A DNA stretch of 64,000 bases from positions 1 to 64,000 of the forward strand of contig JABDIN010000002.1 in the NCBI GenBank assembly GCA_013003715.1, given 5' to 3'. This document shows positions 42,558 to 51,926 of this stretch, piece by piece (position 1 is the first letter of the stretch; each line of letters begins with the position of its first letter). Made by a program: the position numbers and the translations under genes. Under the pieces are notes generated by a model, which worked only from the letters and a program-made list of their open reading frames with translations, did no database searches and was not told the origin of the DNA. This stretch comes from Desulfobacteraceae bacterium. Lineage in GTDB: Bacteria; Desulfobacterota; Desulfobacteria; Desulfobacterales; Desulfosarcinaceae.

Positions 42558-43904
42558 TTATTTTTTGAGTTTTCTTTTCAGCGTAGACAGCGAGATGCCC
42601 AGTTCTTTAGCGGTTTTACTTTTGTTACCTGCAAAAACCGCCAGGGTAGATGTGATGTGTCGATTTGTCAATTCGTCAAGAGTAACTATCTTAGTTTGAT
42701 GTGCGACCGGTGCCGCTTCCGTATTCTGAACCAATCGTGTATTCAGATGGCCCGGCACCAGAAGATCCGCGGGCTTGATTTGATTCCCCCGCCTTAGTAA
42801 GGATGCACGTTCAATAATATTCCGCAGCTCGCGGACATTGCCCGGCCAGGCATATTTTTGCATTTGTTTGATTTGGTCGTCCGAAATTCCGGCCTCCTTG
42901 CCGCAAAACCGCTGGACAAAAAAACCGGCCAGGATGGGAAGATCCTCGATGTGATGGCGCAGCGCCGGTACTTGAATATTGATTACCGCCAAACGGTAAT
43001 AGAGATCCTCCCTGAATCGGTTCTCACGAATGGCGCTTTCCAGGTTTTGATTGGAAATGGCGATGATGCGAACATCGACATTGATCGGGCGTGCGCTCCC
43101 GATTCGTCTCACCTGCCTTTCTTCGAGAACAGCCAGGAGTTTACTTTGAAGATGGAAAGGCACCTCGCTGATTTCATCAAGCACCAGTGTTCCACCGTTT
43201 GCCAGTTCAAAAATACCTTCTCTCCTGGCATCCGCACCTGTAAAAACGCCTTTTTCATGGCCGAAATATTCAGCTTCAATCAAGTTTTCCGGTATTGCCG
43301 AGCAATTGATGCTTAAAAAGGAGTCTCTTTTTTCCTGGAGGTCGTGGATTTCCCTGGCCACAAGATTTTTACCGACCCCGGTCTCGCCTGTAATTAAGAT
43401 CACCGCCTGGGATTCCGACCCTATCTTGATTTGTTCGCGCAATCGCTCCATGGCATCTGATACACCGAGTAACCGGTGACCGGAATGGGCGTGTTTTTGT
43501 TCATAGGCTTGGATTTTAAGCTGATCTTCCAGTTGTACGTTTTTCACTGCAAGGTTGATGGCAATCATCAGTTCATCCAGTGAAAAAGGTTTTGCAAGAT
43601 AATTGAAGGCCCCGGCCTGCATGGCATCGACGGCATAACGTACTGAAGCGTGTGCCGTGATAAAGATGATTTTAACCGAAGATTCAATTTCCAGTATTTT
43701 TCGGCACACCTCCAGGCCGCTGGAATCAGGCAGCTCCTGGTCGAGCAATACGATGGGCGGTATATGTTCTTCAAAACTTTTAATACCGTCTCTGGCAGTT
43801 CCCACCGTAAGGATAGTATACCCTTTGCCGGATAAAAATTCACTCAGTGATCCGGTAAAATAGTGGTCATCATCGACAATCAGGATGGTTAAGTCTTTTT
43901 TCAT
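42558..43904 (-). CDS. NtrC-family sigma-54-dependent response regulator
   Basis: 448 residues: receiver (~1-120; VDDDHYF, VLLDQELPDSSG), AAA+ domain (~145-385; Walker A GETGVGKN, Walker B GGTLVLDEISE) and a Fis-type HTH at the end (NRHITSTLAVFAGNKSKTAKELGISLSTLKRKLKK). The sigma-54 contact loop reads GVFTGA instead of GAFTGA near residue 216, which may weaken or alter activation. It is transcribed after the HD hydrolase gene, ahead of the MglA cluster, which it could control. Confidence 0.88.
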   Translation of the reverse strand: MKKDLTILIVDDDHYFTGSLSEFLSGKGYTILTVGTARDGIKSFEEHIPPIVLLDQELPDSSGLEVCRKILEIESSVKIIFITAHASVRYAVDAMQAGAFNYLAKPFSLDELMIAINLAVKNVQLEDQLKIQAYEQKHAHSGHRLLGVSDAMERLREQIKIGSESQAVILITGETGVGKNLVAREIHDLQEKRDSFLSINCSAIPENLIEAEYFGHEKGVFTGADARREGIFELANGGTLVLDEISEVPFHLQSKLLAVLEERQVRRIGSARPINVDVRIIAISNQNLESAIRENRFREDLYYRLAVINIQVPALRHHIEDLPILAGFFVQRFCGKEAGISDDQIKQMQKYAWPGNVRELRNIIERASLLRRGNQIKPADLLVPGHLNTRLVQNTEAAPVAHQTKIVTLDELTNRHITSTLAVFAGNKSKTAKELGISLSTLKRKLKK

Positions 43905-43955
43905 AGGCGTTGACTTTGTACCGGTTTAAGGTGGTTTTTTCCAAGCTTCCGAAGG

Positions 43956-44537
43956 TTAGGTTTTAAAGCATTCATGCCATTCCATAAACCGCTCGACCTT
44001 ATCCCGACCATAACGCTCAAGCGTCGCGATTACCTCGTCCACGCTTTTTTCCCTGGAAGATGCCGAGCCGCTTTTAGAGAAAAATTTATCGGCATAGCAG
44101 ATAATCTTTTCTTCCATGGTTACGGGAATCATCTCCCTTTCCGGCAGCGGAAGATTGAGCTGACGGATTTCATCTTTGCTGATGCCGACACCGACATGCC
44201 GCTCACATACAAGCGCATGTTTGTGGATACCGTGTTTTTCAAGCAGTTTTCGTCCCAGGTAACCATGGCAGATATAGGGATATTTCCCCGAACAGTCCAG
44301 GGTTGGCGTGTGGGTCATGAAAATTCCGATATCATGTAGCATGGCGGCTTCCGAAATCAAGACCAGGTCCAGCGATTCCGCCGGCATGTTCCGGGCGATC
44401 CCGACGGCTTTTTCCGCTACTTGCCTGCCATGGGCTGTAACGATGCCGTAGCTTCTCGAATCCGGTTCGAAATATTGGCTGATTATGGCCAGGGGGCCCG
44501 TTTTTACAACCAGATCGGTTTGATCGTCTATCCTCAT
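43956..44537 (-). CDS. HD-domain phosphohydrolase
   Basis: 193 residues. The HD metal site is MLHDIGIF, preceded by TAHGRQVAEKAVGIA (first His), followed by CHGYLGRKLLEKHG, and KIICYADKFF (last Asp), as in predicted nucleotide phosphohydrolases of the YpgQ/uncharacterised HD type. Its ATG overlaps the prfB stop (ATGA), so translation is coupled. Substrate unknown. Confidence 0.8.
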   Translation of the reverse strand: MRIDDQTDLVVKTGPLAIISQYFEPDSRSYGIVTAHGRQVAEKAVGIARNMPAESLDLVLISEAAMLHDIGIFMTHTPTLDCSGKYPYICHGYLGRKLLEKHGIHKHALVCERHVGVGISKDEIRQLNLPLPEREMIPVTMEEKIICYADKFFSKSGSASSREKSVDEVIATLERYGRDKVERFMEWHECFKT

Positions 44538-45635
44538 GTGGAATACTTCTCCAATAATACTCCTTGAATAAATGGATCGATGTCGCCATCCAGGACGTTT
44601 GAAACATTTCCGACATCCAGTCCAATACGATGGTCCTTTACCATCTGGTATGGATGGAGCACATAACTGCGAATTTGACTGCCCCAGGCGATGTCTTCCT
44701 TATTATCGTGCATTTGCTGTAGTTTTTCGTCCTGTCTCTGTTTTTCCTGCTGGTAAAGCCTGGATTTGAGCACCTTCATTGCCAGGTCTTTATTGCGGTG
44801 TTGCGATTTTTCCTGTTGGCATTGTACCACAATGCCGGTGGGGAGGTGTGTGATCCTGACAGCGCTGCTGGTTTTGTTCACATGCTGCCCACCGGCGCCG
44901 CTGGCCCGGAAAACATCGATCCTGAGGTCTTTTTCATCGATATCGATGACGATCTCATTTTCAAGTTCGGGATAGACAAAGACGGACGCGAATGAGGTAT
45001 GCCGCTTCCCACTGGCGTTAAACGGTGATATTCTCACCAGCCGGTGAACACCTGTTTCAGTTTTCAAATAGCCATAGGCATATTGTCCGTTGGCTGTGAA
45101 TGTCACACTTTTAATACCCGCTTCATCACCGGGTTGATAATCGATGATGGTTGATTTGAAACCTTTACGCTCCACCCACCGTATATACATCCTGAAGAGC
45201 ATCTCCGCCCAATCCTGGGCTTCGGTTCCGCCGGCGCCGGCATTGATGGATATGATAGCATTGTTCGGGTCCTGCTCCTCATTGAGCATGAGGTCGAGTG
45301 AGAGCTTCTCAGTTTTTTGGGCAAGTGTTTCAACGAGACTGGTGGCTTCGGTCAGCGTGTCGGTGTCGGATTCCTCAATGGCCATATCCAACAGCAATTC
45401 ACTCTCTTCGAGGTCTTTTTCAAGACCGCAGATGGAATCGATTTTGCCTGACAATAGGGTCCGCTCTTTGAGAACAACTGTGGTTTTTTCAGGAGTGTCC
45501 CAAAATCCGTTTGATGCAATTTGTGCTTCCAGTTCAGCAAGTCTATGTTGCAGGCTGACCAGGTCAAAGACAATCCTTGAGTTGTTCCAATTTCTGATGA
45601 AGGTCCTTGATTGTCTGTTTTGTTTCCGTTGTCAT
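44534..45635 (-). CDS. prfB: Peptide chain release factor 2, programmed +1 frameshift
   Basis: Recognises UGA and UAA stop codons and triggers peptide release. The gene starts ATGACAACGG at 45635, with GGAGG before it. It runs 23 codons to an in-frame TGA at 45566-45564 in CTTTGAC, then continues in the +1 frame to 44534. The product is about 366 residues, normal for RF2. Motifs: SPFNASGKRHTSF (stop-codon-reading SPF) and SGAGGQHVNK (catalytic GGQ). It is followed by the HD gene with an ATGA overlap and preceded by lnt. Confidence 0.93.
45563..45581 (-). promoter_or_regulatory. RF2 autoregulatory recoding site
   Basis: On the minus strand AAGGAT-TGT-CTT-TGA-C has the layout of the classic prfB site: an internal Shine-Dalgarno-like AAGGA three bases before a slippery CTT and an in-frame TGA followed by C. 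Low RF2 lets the ribosome slip +1 and make full-length RF2. Confidence 0.9.
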
Positions 45636-45769
45636 TTTTTTACCTCCCGAATAAATATGCCTGTTTACGGATCCATGAGATATTACCACTCTTTCCGGAT
45701 CAAAGATATGATCATTTTGCCAGCCGGCAGGCTACCTATTGTGATAAATGTGAAACATCCGCCGTTGTG

Positions 45770-47332
45770 CTATGGGGCCACCGGTTTTCTTGTTCGATTT
45801 CGGATATACCCGGAAATAAAGAAAAGTGAACATAGTAAAAGACAAGTCTGGGCGAATATGTCACCAAATCGTGTATAAAAGCTCTCAAAATTTACCATGG
45901 GCACCGACGCAGTCAACACTTTTTCTGATAAAACAGGGGATGTTTGCCCGATTCTGCCCACCGGGTCGACATATCCGCTGATACCCGTATTGGCAGCTCT
46001 TACGAGCGAACGGCGGTTTTCCACCGACCGGAACACTGCCATGGAAAAGTGCTGGTAGGTGGCACTGGTTCTGCCGAACCAGGCATCATTGGTTATATTG
46101 ACCAGGATATCGGCCTTGTTTTTCACCAATGCCCTGGACAAGGACGGAAAAATGGATTCATAACATATTAACACCCCAAGTTTCCGATCTCCCCAGCTCA
46201 GCGTGTCGCCTTTCGGGCCGGATTTAAAATCGCCCACCTGGGCGACCATCTTTTTTATAAACGGCAGCCATTTTTTCATTGGGACATATTCCCCGAAGGG
46301 CACAAGATGGGTCTTGTCATATTTATCGATGATATCGCCTTCAGGTGATACGAGATAGGCGGAATTGTAGAAAACCGGTTTATCCGATTCCTGCTTGAAA
46401 GACGGGCTTCCGATTAAAAACGACGTACCGTTTTCTTTGACACCGTTGATCACGATCTGTGTCAATCGTTCATCGTATCCCAGATAAAACGGCGTTGCGG
46501 TTTCCGGCCACACAATCAGATCCGGTTGGGCCGGTATTGCAGACAATGATAGTTGTTTGTATTTGTTGGTCGTGAGCAGTTGAAAGGCGGGGTTCCATTT
46601 AATAGATTGGTCAACATTGCCTTGAATTAAAGCCACCACCGGTGATTTCTGTTGATTCATCTGCCCGGTAATGGTGTGAATCCGCCAGAAGCCGTATCCA
46701 ACCGACACTGTGATGACGATGACCAAAAGCCCTCCACCGCAGCGCATCGTGTTTCGGTGGACTGTGTGGCCGCACCATTTTTTTTGTAACAGATACAACA
46801 GGCCGATCGTAATGGTGATGTTTGCCACTAAAATAATGTAGGAGACGCCAAACACGCCGGCAATATCGGATAATTGTATGATGGCAGACCATCTGAATTG
46901 GGAATAACCCAATAATTCCCATGGGAAGCCGGTGAGAATAGTCGCCCGCAGATATTCGAGCGCTACCCATAAGGGGGGGATGAAAAAAAGTGCATACGCC
47001 GGCTTTCGCAAATATCGGCTTATGCACCAGCAGAATGCCGCCGTGTACGTTGAAAGGTAGGCCGCCATCAGAAACAGGACAGGCACACACAAATAGTAGG
47101 GCAACCCACCGTAAGTATGCATCGTATACACCTGCCAGTACAATAGCGTCAGATAATGGGATAAGCCGGCGATAAATCCCAACCGGAACGTATGGCCCGG
47201 ATTGATATTCCGAATGGCCAATCCCAAGGGGACCAGGGAAAACCAGGTTAAAAAATAAAGCCCTGTTTTCGGGAAACCGGCCGTTAGTAGTAATCCGCTG
47301 GCAATGGCAAGCAGTGTCTTAAAAAACATCAT
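45770..47332 (-). CDS. lnt: Apolipoprotein N-acyltransferase
   Basis: 520 residues. The N-terminal ~210 residues form about six transmembrane helices. The C-terminal nitrilase domain has the catalytic Glu (VWPETATPF), Lys (FGEYVPMKKW) and Cys (VLICYESIFP). It adds the third acyl chain to lipoproteins in the inner membrane, which fits the lipoprotein encoded at 51927. It is the first gene of the lnt-prfB-HD run. Confidence 0.93.
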   Translation of the reverse strand: MMFFKTLLAIASGLLLTAGFPKTGLYFLTWFSLVPLGLAIRNINPGHTFRLGFIAGLSHYLTLLYWQVYTMHTYGGLPYYLCVPVLFLMAAYLSTYTAAFCWCISRYLRKPAYALFFIPPLWVALEYLRATILTGFPWELLGYSQFRWSAIIQLSDIAGVFGVSYIILVANITITIGLLYLLQKKWCGHTVHRNTMRCGGGLLVIVITVSVGYGFWRIHTITGQMNQQKSPVVALIQGNVDQSIKWNPAFQLLTTNKYKQLSLSAIPAQPDLIVWPETATPFYLGYDERLTQIVINGVKENGTSFLIGSPSFKQESDKPVFYNSAYLVSPEGDIIDKYDKTHLVPFGEYVPMKKWLPFIKKMVAQVGDFKSGPKGDTLSWGDRKLGVLICYESIFPSLSRALVKNKADILVNITNDAWFGRTSATYQHFSMAVFRSVENRRSLVRAANTGISGYVDPVGRIGQTSPVLSEKVLTASVPMVNFESFYTRFGDIFAQTCLLLCSLFFISGYIRNRTRKPVAP

Positions 47333-47756
47333 GCGGGTTGTGGCGATACCGTGTCCGTAGTTATCGGTGAATCAATGCTGGAAAACCTTCCTTATGGGCT
47401 GTCCTATAGCACCGGGAGAATTGAAATGAAACATGGTTTTGCACGATTTTAATATTTCAGTTTGACTACGACGGGACTATTGCGATAATTGTCTCAATTA
47501 TTTTGCAAAAGCACCGATAAAGGATAAAAGGCTTCCTGATTGCGCGTGCATCTTCTTTACCGGGCATCTTTAATAAAAAATAATTAATTTTCCTGAATAA
47601 GATTGCATCCGGAATGAATAACGGTAATTCGGTCGCCTTTACTATTTATATGAATGCGAACCACCATTTTTTGAGCCGCAACAGCGGGGAATCATTGACC
47701 GTTTTTCAAGGGGAGATCCGGAGGCGTGAAAATTATCAGTTCTCCAAGGCAGCCTA
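47333..47756. other. Divergent promoter region between lnt and the outer membrane protein gene
   Basis: 424 bases, AT-rich near 47440-47600, with no gene seen. It must carry promoters for both flanking genes; I could not fix boxes with confidence. Confidence 0.4.
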
Positions 47757-48839
47757 ATGATAAAGCATATTAACACCCTCGTCAGGTCAATTTGGATATC
47801 CGTCCTTTTGCTTATCATATTCTCCGCATCGGGGTTTTCATCCGCATCCACACCCCCTGCGCCGACCGATGCCGATACCGGCAGGGTTGAAAACCCGGAT
47901 ACCGGAAACAACTCTTCTGACACCTCATCGATCTTTGTTTCAAACCCTGATGTGAAACTGTATTTCAATGCAGCGATTTCACACCGGATCGATAGTCTGG
48001 AATGGAACATCGCCGGCCAGTTGAACGGGGAGTATATTGATGTGCTGTCCGATCTGACTTGGGAAGATATCCGGATCTGTCAGGTCGTGTTGAGCAACCG
48101 GACCATATTTCATGACAGACTGTCTTTCCGAGGTTCCCTGGGGATCGGCAATATCTATGGCGGGGATAATCAGGATTCGGATTTTGCCGGTAGCGGCCGG
48201 TCAAACGAGTTTTCAAGGTCCAACAATAACGCCGATGACGGCAAGGTTGTCGATCTGTCTCTTGGATTGGGATATCGCTTCTCTCCAGGATCCGGCCGTC
48301 TGAAGCTGGCACCTATGCTGGGATATTCGCAGCACTGGCAGAGTTTAACCATGTCCGATGGTTACCAAACGGTTTCCGAAGCGGTTCCCGGCATACGTCC
48401 ACCGGATATCGGTCCCTTTGAAGACATGCTGGACAGTGCGTATAAAGCGCACTGGAAGGGTCCCTGGGTGGGAGTCGATATCTTTTTTGATGTTCCGAAG
48501 CCGGCATTTCTTTTTTCGGATATGGAATTCATGTTCACCTTTGAGTATCACTGGGCCGATTATAATGCCGATGCGGATTGGAATCTCAGGGAGGACTTCA
48601 TGCATCCGAAAAGCTTCGAGCATGAAGCGAATGGCGCAGGCATGGTTTTTTCACTGGATGCCAATTTGAGGTTCAATGATTTCTGGGGTTTGAATATAGG
48701 CGCTGGGTACCAAAAATGGTCCACCGGCAGCGGGACGGATCGTGTTTTTTTCTCAAATGGCGACATTGCCGAGACCCGGCTCAATGAGGTGAAATGGTCA
48801 TCCACAGCCGTGCACATCGGAGTTGAGTGCCGATTTTGA
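47757..48839 (+). CDS. Outer membrane beta-barrel protein, omptin-like pattern
   Basis: 360 residues. The signal peptide (WISVLLLIIFSASGFSSA) is followed by a Thr/Asp-rich linker, then a barrel-like part with alternating aromatic strands (LYFNAAISHRIDSLEWNIAG, VVDLSLGLGYRF, MEFMFTFEYHWADYNAD, LNIGAGYQKWSTGSGT). It ends VGVECRF with the terminal Phe typical of outer membrane proteins. Strand spacing and the WEDIR region recall the omptin-type fold, but the catalytic residues were not identified. Alone in its transcript. Confidence 0.7.
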   Translation: MIKHINTLVRSIWISVLLLIIFSASGFSSASTPPAPTDADTGRVENPDTGNNSSDTSSIFVSNPDVKLYFNAAISHRIDSLEWNIAGQLNGEYIDVLSDLTWEDIRICQVVLSNRTIFHDRLSFRGSLGIGNIYGGDNQDSDFAGSGRSNEFSRSNNNADDGKVVDLSLGLGYRFSPGSGRLKLAPMLGYSQHWQSLTMSDGYQTVSEAVPGIRPPDIGPFEDMLDSAYKAHWKGPWVGVDIFFDVPKPAFLFSDMEFMFTFEYHWADYNADADWNLREDFMHPKSFEHEANGAGMVFSLDANLRFNDFWGLNIGAGYQKWSTGSGTDRVFFSNGDIAETRLNEVKWSSTAVHIGVECRF

Positions 48840-48953
48840 TTCTGCTCTTAGAATGTGCGCGGTGAAGCGTGCTGTCGGACCGGTTGTGTCGGGTTATTTT
48901 ATTTCAGATAAATACGTCAATCCATGAGGATTGAAGACCTTTATGGGGTTTAT

Positions 48954-49265
48954 ATGATGGATATTTCAGATAAAATTCAGGGGGCGGATACCGATTATGT
49001 CGTATATCGGATAAAATCAGCAGGCCGGGCCCAATCGTCATCAACCGCTTCGGTCTCCCCCAACATGACCGGTGATACCGTCAGTTTTTCCCAGGCGGTC
49101 GATGATATCCGCGCCGCCCGGCAATTGATCAGAACCCTGCCGCAAATTCGCACGGATAAAGTTGCCGGGATACGGCGCCAAATAGAGGCGGGTACCTATC
49201 AGGTTGATACGGAAAAAGCGGCAGCGAACTTGATCAAGGAAATGATTGAGAATAACTCATTGTAG
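48954..49265 (+). CDS. flgM: Anti-sigma-28 factor FlgM
   Basis: 103 residues. The C-terminal part (RTDKVAGIRRQIEAGTYQVDTEKAAANLIKEMI) is the sigma-28-binding FlgM helix pair with the family GTYxVD motif. The N-terminus is polar and disordered, as expected. Known FlgM proteins hold back the flagellar sigma factor until the hook is built. Start at 48954 (ATGATG after TGGGG) is preferred over 48924. No other flagellar gene is in the window. Confidence 0.82.
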   Translation: MMDISDKIQGADTDYVVYRIKSAGRAQSSSTASVSPNMTGDTVSFSQAVDDIRAARQLIRTLPQIRTDKVAGIRRQIEAGTYQVDTEKAAANLIKEMIENNSL

Positions 49266-49300
49266 ACGAAAACATCAGCATCCGAGACGGTGCATTTTAC

Positions 49301-51184
49301 TTATTTTATTTGTTGTATAGGTAATTGAACGTTGAATACCGTGCCTTTTCCGGGTTCCGAACTCACCGTAATGCTGCCGTCGTGTTTTCGGATTACCTTA
49401 TCTGTGAGAAACAATCCCAGTCCTGTACCTTTCCTGCCTTTGGACGAATAGAAAAGGGTAAAAATTTCTTTAATCTGCTGTTGATCCACGCCAATACCAT
49501 TGTCTTTGATGATCAGTACGACCTTGTCGGTTTTTTTTCCGGCCGTAAACGCGATCCGATGTTTCCGTTCGGATTTATCTTCAATACAGGCTTCCATCGC
49601 ATTTTCCAGAATATTGATTAAGGCGGATCGCATCATGGCCGTATCAATATGGAATGTGCCAAGGTTTGTCCCAAAATCACACCAGAATTCAATGTTTGCG
49701 CTTCGCAGGCGGGGTGCAATCACTTCCGCCACATCGGTGACAAATCCCAGTACACTGGTTTCCCTGATCTCCGTTTCCCTTTCCTTGGCATAATATAAAA
49801 TGTCATAAACCATCCGGCGAATTCGATCGACCATTAATTTTGAAACATCCAGCCCCTCTTCCACACGCCCCGGTTTGTTCCGGTAGAAGCCCTTGTCGAT
49901 GAGGTAAAGACCGGCATCCAAACCGGTAAGGCAGCCCTTCAGATCGTGTGAAATGGACCCCAGCATAAGCCCCAGGGAGGACAGGTTGTCCTGCAGACGG
50001 CGAAGCTCCGTGACATCTGCAAATATCACCAGGACCTGCACGAGTTTTCCGGTCTTTGACAATATGGGGCTTGTCCAGGACATCATTTGATATTGGGTGC
50101 CGTTTTGAGCCGTCAATAACACTTCACCCTGTTGGGACAATCCTGTTTTCATTGTATGCGTAATCGGGTCGCGATACACGGGAAATTTGCCGGGCCGCAG
50201 GATATCATAAAAAACTTCTCCGGTGTGATCTCCAAAGTCCTCTGTAAACTTTCGATTGATAGCCGTCAGATGATATTCGCGATCTAAAACCGCGACGTGG
50301 CATGGAACCGCGTTGAATAGTTTCTGGTATTGTTGCTGAGTATTCCGGATTTCCTGGGCGATTCTTTCAATTTCCTTATTCCCGGCCATGATTTCCAGAA
50401 TCAGGACCATTTGGCCGTCATTGTCAAAAATGGGCGCGGTATGTACCACCACCGGGATTCGAATCCCGGATTTGTAACGCACCACCGCCCGTGTCTTCAT
50501 GATGCGGCCCGTACCGGCCGTCCGCCCCACCGGGCATGTCTCCGGTGAGGAGGGTTTTCCACAGAAGATGGACCAGCTGTGGTCGCCGATCTTGTTCCCG
50601 AAATATTTCAAATAAGACGCATTCGCCGATAACACCTTGAGGTCGCAGCCATGAATGGAAATAAAATAGGGGGTTTCACCAAAGTAGGTGATACCGCCCT
50701 GTGCGTCGAGGGCGATTTTCTGGACGATCAAGGACATTTTTTCCAGTATTTGCCTGACGGCGATAAAACGTTCCGTATCCACCGCTTGGGATTCCGTCTC
50801 TCCAGCATCTCCAATCGGCCCTGATTTATTTTCCAAGGCGCTTGACAGTGAAAGTTTCACTGATATCAGTGAAGGGGATTCAAAAGCAAAATCGTCCGCC
50901 AGGTGTTGATACTTTATCATCACTCTTTCCAAGTCCAGAAGAACCGACAGGACGATTACAGTCATCGTAAGCCCCATCTGCCGGACGCTGTCCAGAAACC
51001 GGGTTGCCTCGGGCAGATCGGCATGCACCAATATTACAGAAGGTTTGAGCACACGGCACGTCTCAATCGCATCATCTGCAGTTGAGACCCACGTGGCATG
51101 ATAACCCCAACCTGTCATTGCCGAAGAAAGACGTTCGACTGCGTCACCATCGGGATGCGCAATGAGAATTGATTCGGATTCCAT
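49301..51184 (-). CDS. Multi-domain histidine kinase with degenerate receiver and PAS domains
   Basis: 627 residues. The N-terminal receiver-like domain (~1-125) has His54 where the phospho-Asp should be (LVHADLP), so it probably cannot be phosphorylated there. Two PAS domains follow (~175-270, ~290-395; the first has CGKPSSPETCPVGR). Then come a HisKA region (SISHDLKGCLTG) and an ATPase domain with N (NILENAMEAC), G1 (DNGIGV) and G2 (GRKGTGLGLFLT) boxes. No transmembrane segment. The ATG at 51184 has AAGGT upstream; GTG at 51202 is the alternative. Its partner regulator is unknown. Confidence 0.85.
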   Translation of the reverse strand: MESESILIAHPDGDAVERLSSAMTGWGYHATWVSTADDAIETCRVLKPSVILVHADLPEATRFLDSVRQMGLTMTVIVLSVLLDLERVMIKYQHLADDFAFESPSLISVKLSLSSALENKSGPIGDAGETESQAVDTERFIAVRQILEKMSLIVQKIALDAQGGITYFGETPYFISIHGCDLKVLSANASYLKYFGNKIGDHSWSIFCGKPSSPETCPVGRTAGTGRIMKTRAVVRYKSGIRIPVVVHTAPIFDNDGQMVLILEIMAGNKEIERIAQEIRNTQQQYQKLFNAVPCHVAVLDREYHLTAINRKFTEDFGDHTGEVFYDILRPGKFPVYRDPITHTMKTGLSQQGEVLLTAQNGTQYQMMSWTSPILSKTGKLVQVLVIFADVTELRRLQDNLSSLGLMLGSISHDLKGCLTGLDAGLYLIDKGFYRNKPGRVEEGLDVSKLMVDRIRRMVYDILYYAKERETEIRETSVLGFVTDVAEVIAPRLRSANIEFWCDFGTNLGTFHIDTAMMRSALINILENAMEACIEDKSERKHRIAFTAGKKTDKVVLIIKDNGIGVDQQQIKEIFTLFYSSKGRKGTGLGLFLTDKVIRKHDGSITVSSEPGKGTVFNVQLPIQQIK

Positions 51185-51195
51185 AATAACTACCT

Positions 51196-51465
51196 TCACC
51201 ACTGGTCGGGAAGACTATTTGCCGCGCTATGTTTTTCCGGAGTTGGTATCTGAATATGGAAAAAGTCAGTTTCTCTAAATGTAGCCGTATCTGTACCTCG
51301 ATATCCGGTTACCATTCCTGACGCGGAAATGTAAAGAAAAGTTCCGGTTTGCCTGGACATCCGTTCACAGATTACAGGATAATGGTTTTTCAGTATACGC
51401 TGAAATAGCGGATTTACAATTGGATTTTTTTTAAATTGGTGATGGCGTCTATACTTATTTCTCAA
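51196..51465 (-). pseudogene. Possible remnant of a PAS/PAC domain gene
   Basis: An 89-codon frame contains FLYISASGMVTGYRGTDT, close to the end of a PAS/PAC domain (usually VSG...GYRGTDTDIT), but shortened and not joined to any kinase. It ends inside the start region of the histidine kinase gene. Likely decayed; a real short gene cannot be excluded. Confidence 0.35.
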
Positions 51466-51850
51466 GCGAATATTCTACGAATGATGGATGGGTGCTCATT
51501 TCGATAGATAAGATTGTCCCACCGTTGGACTCTGACAAAACATACTTCTCTGTGGTGCCGATTCACCGTTTGGCAACATCTGTGTCCGTTTCCTCGTTTA
51601 CCCTTCAGTAATTATCGTATCATGTTTGACTAAAAATCCTTGGATCTGCTGGTTTGGAATCGAAGGGCTTTTGGGGTGGAACTGAATCGAGGGGCGTCCT
51701 GTGGACTTCGAGTGTGTTCAATGTCAACAGTCTGCCATCGTTGTCCCCTGCAGTCATGAAGGACTACGATGAAGGCTGAAAGATACTTGTTTTATGAATG
51801 CGGACCGGTTGTTCCGTAGAGAGATATGAAGATGCAATCTGTTGGGTGAG
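51466..51850. other. Intergenic region before the terminator
   Basis: No gene or clear repeat was recognised. It separates the kinase (and PAS remnant) from the binary-toxin-like gene; both are transcribed leftward, so promoter elements for the kinase are expected here. Confidence 0.4.
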
Positions 51851-51885
51851 AAAAAAGGCTGCCCCCTTATAAGAAGCAGCCTTTT
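51851..51885 (-). terminator. Rho-independent terminator of the binary-toxin-B-like gene
   Basis: AAAAGGCTGC (51853-51862) pairs perfectly with GCAGCCTTTT (51876-51885). On the minus strand the stem is followed by TTTTTT. It lies ~40 bases after the stop at 51927. Confidence 0.85.
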
Positions 51886-51926
51886 ATTCTACAAAGTGCG
51901 GTCGTTTTTATCTCCCGGATGGTTGT

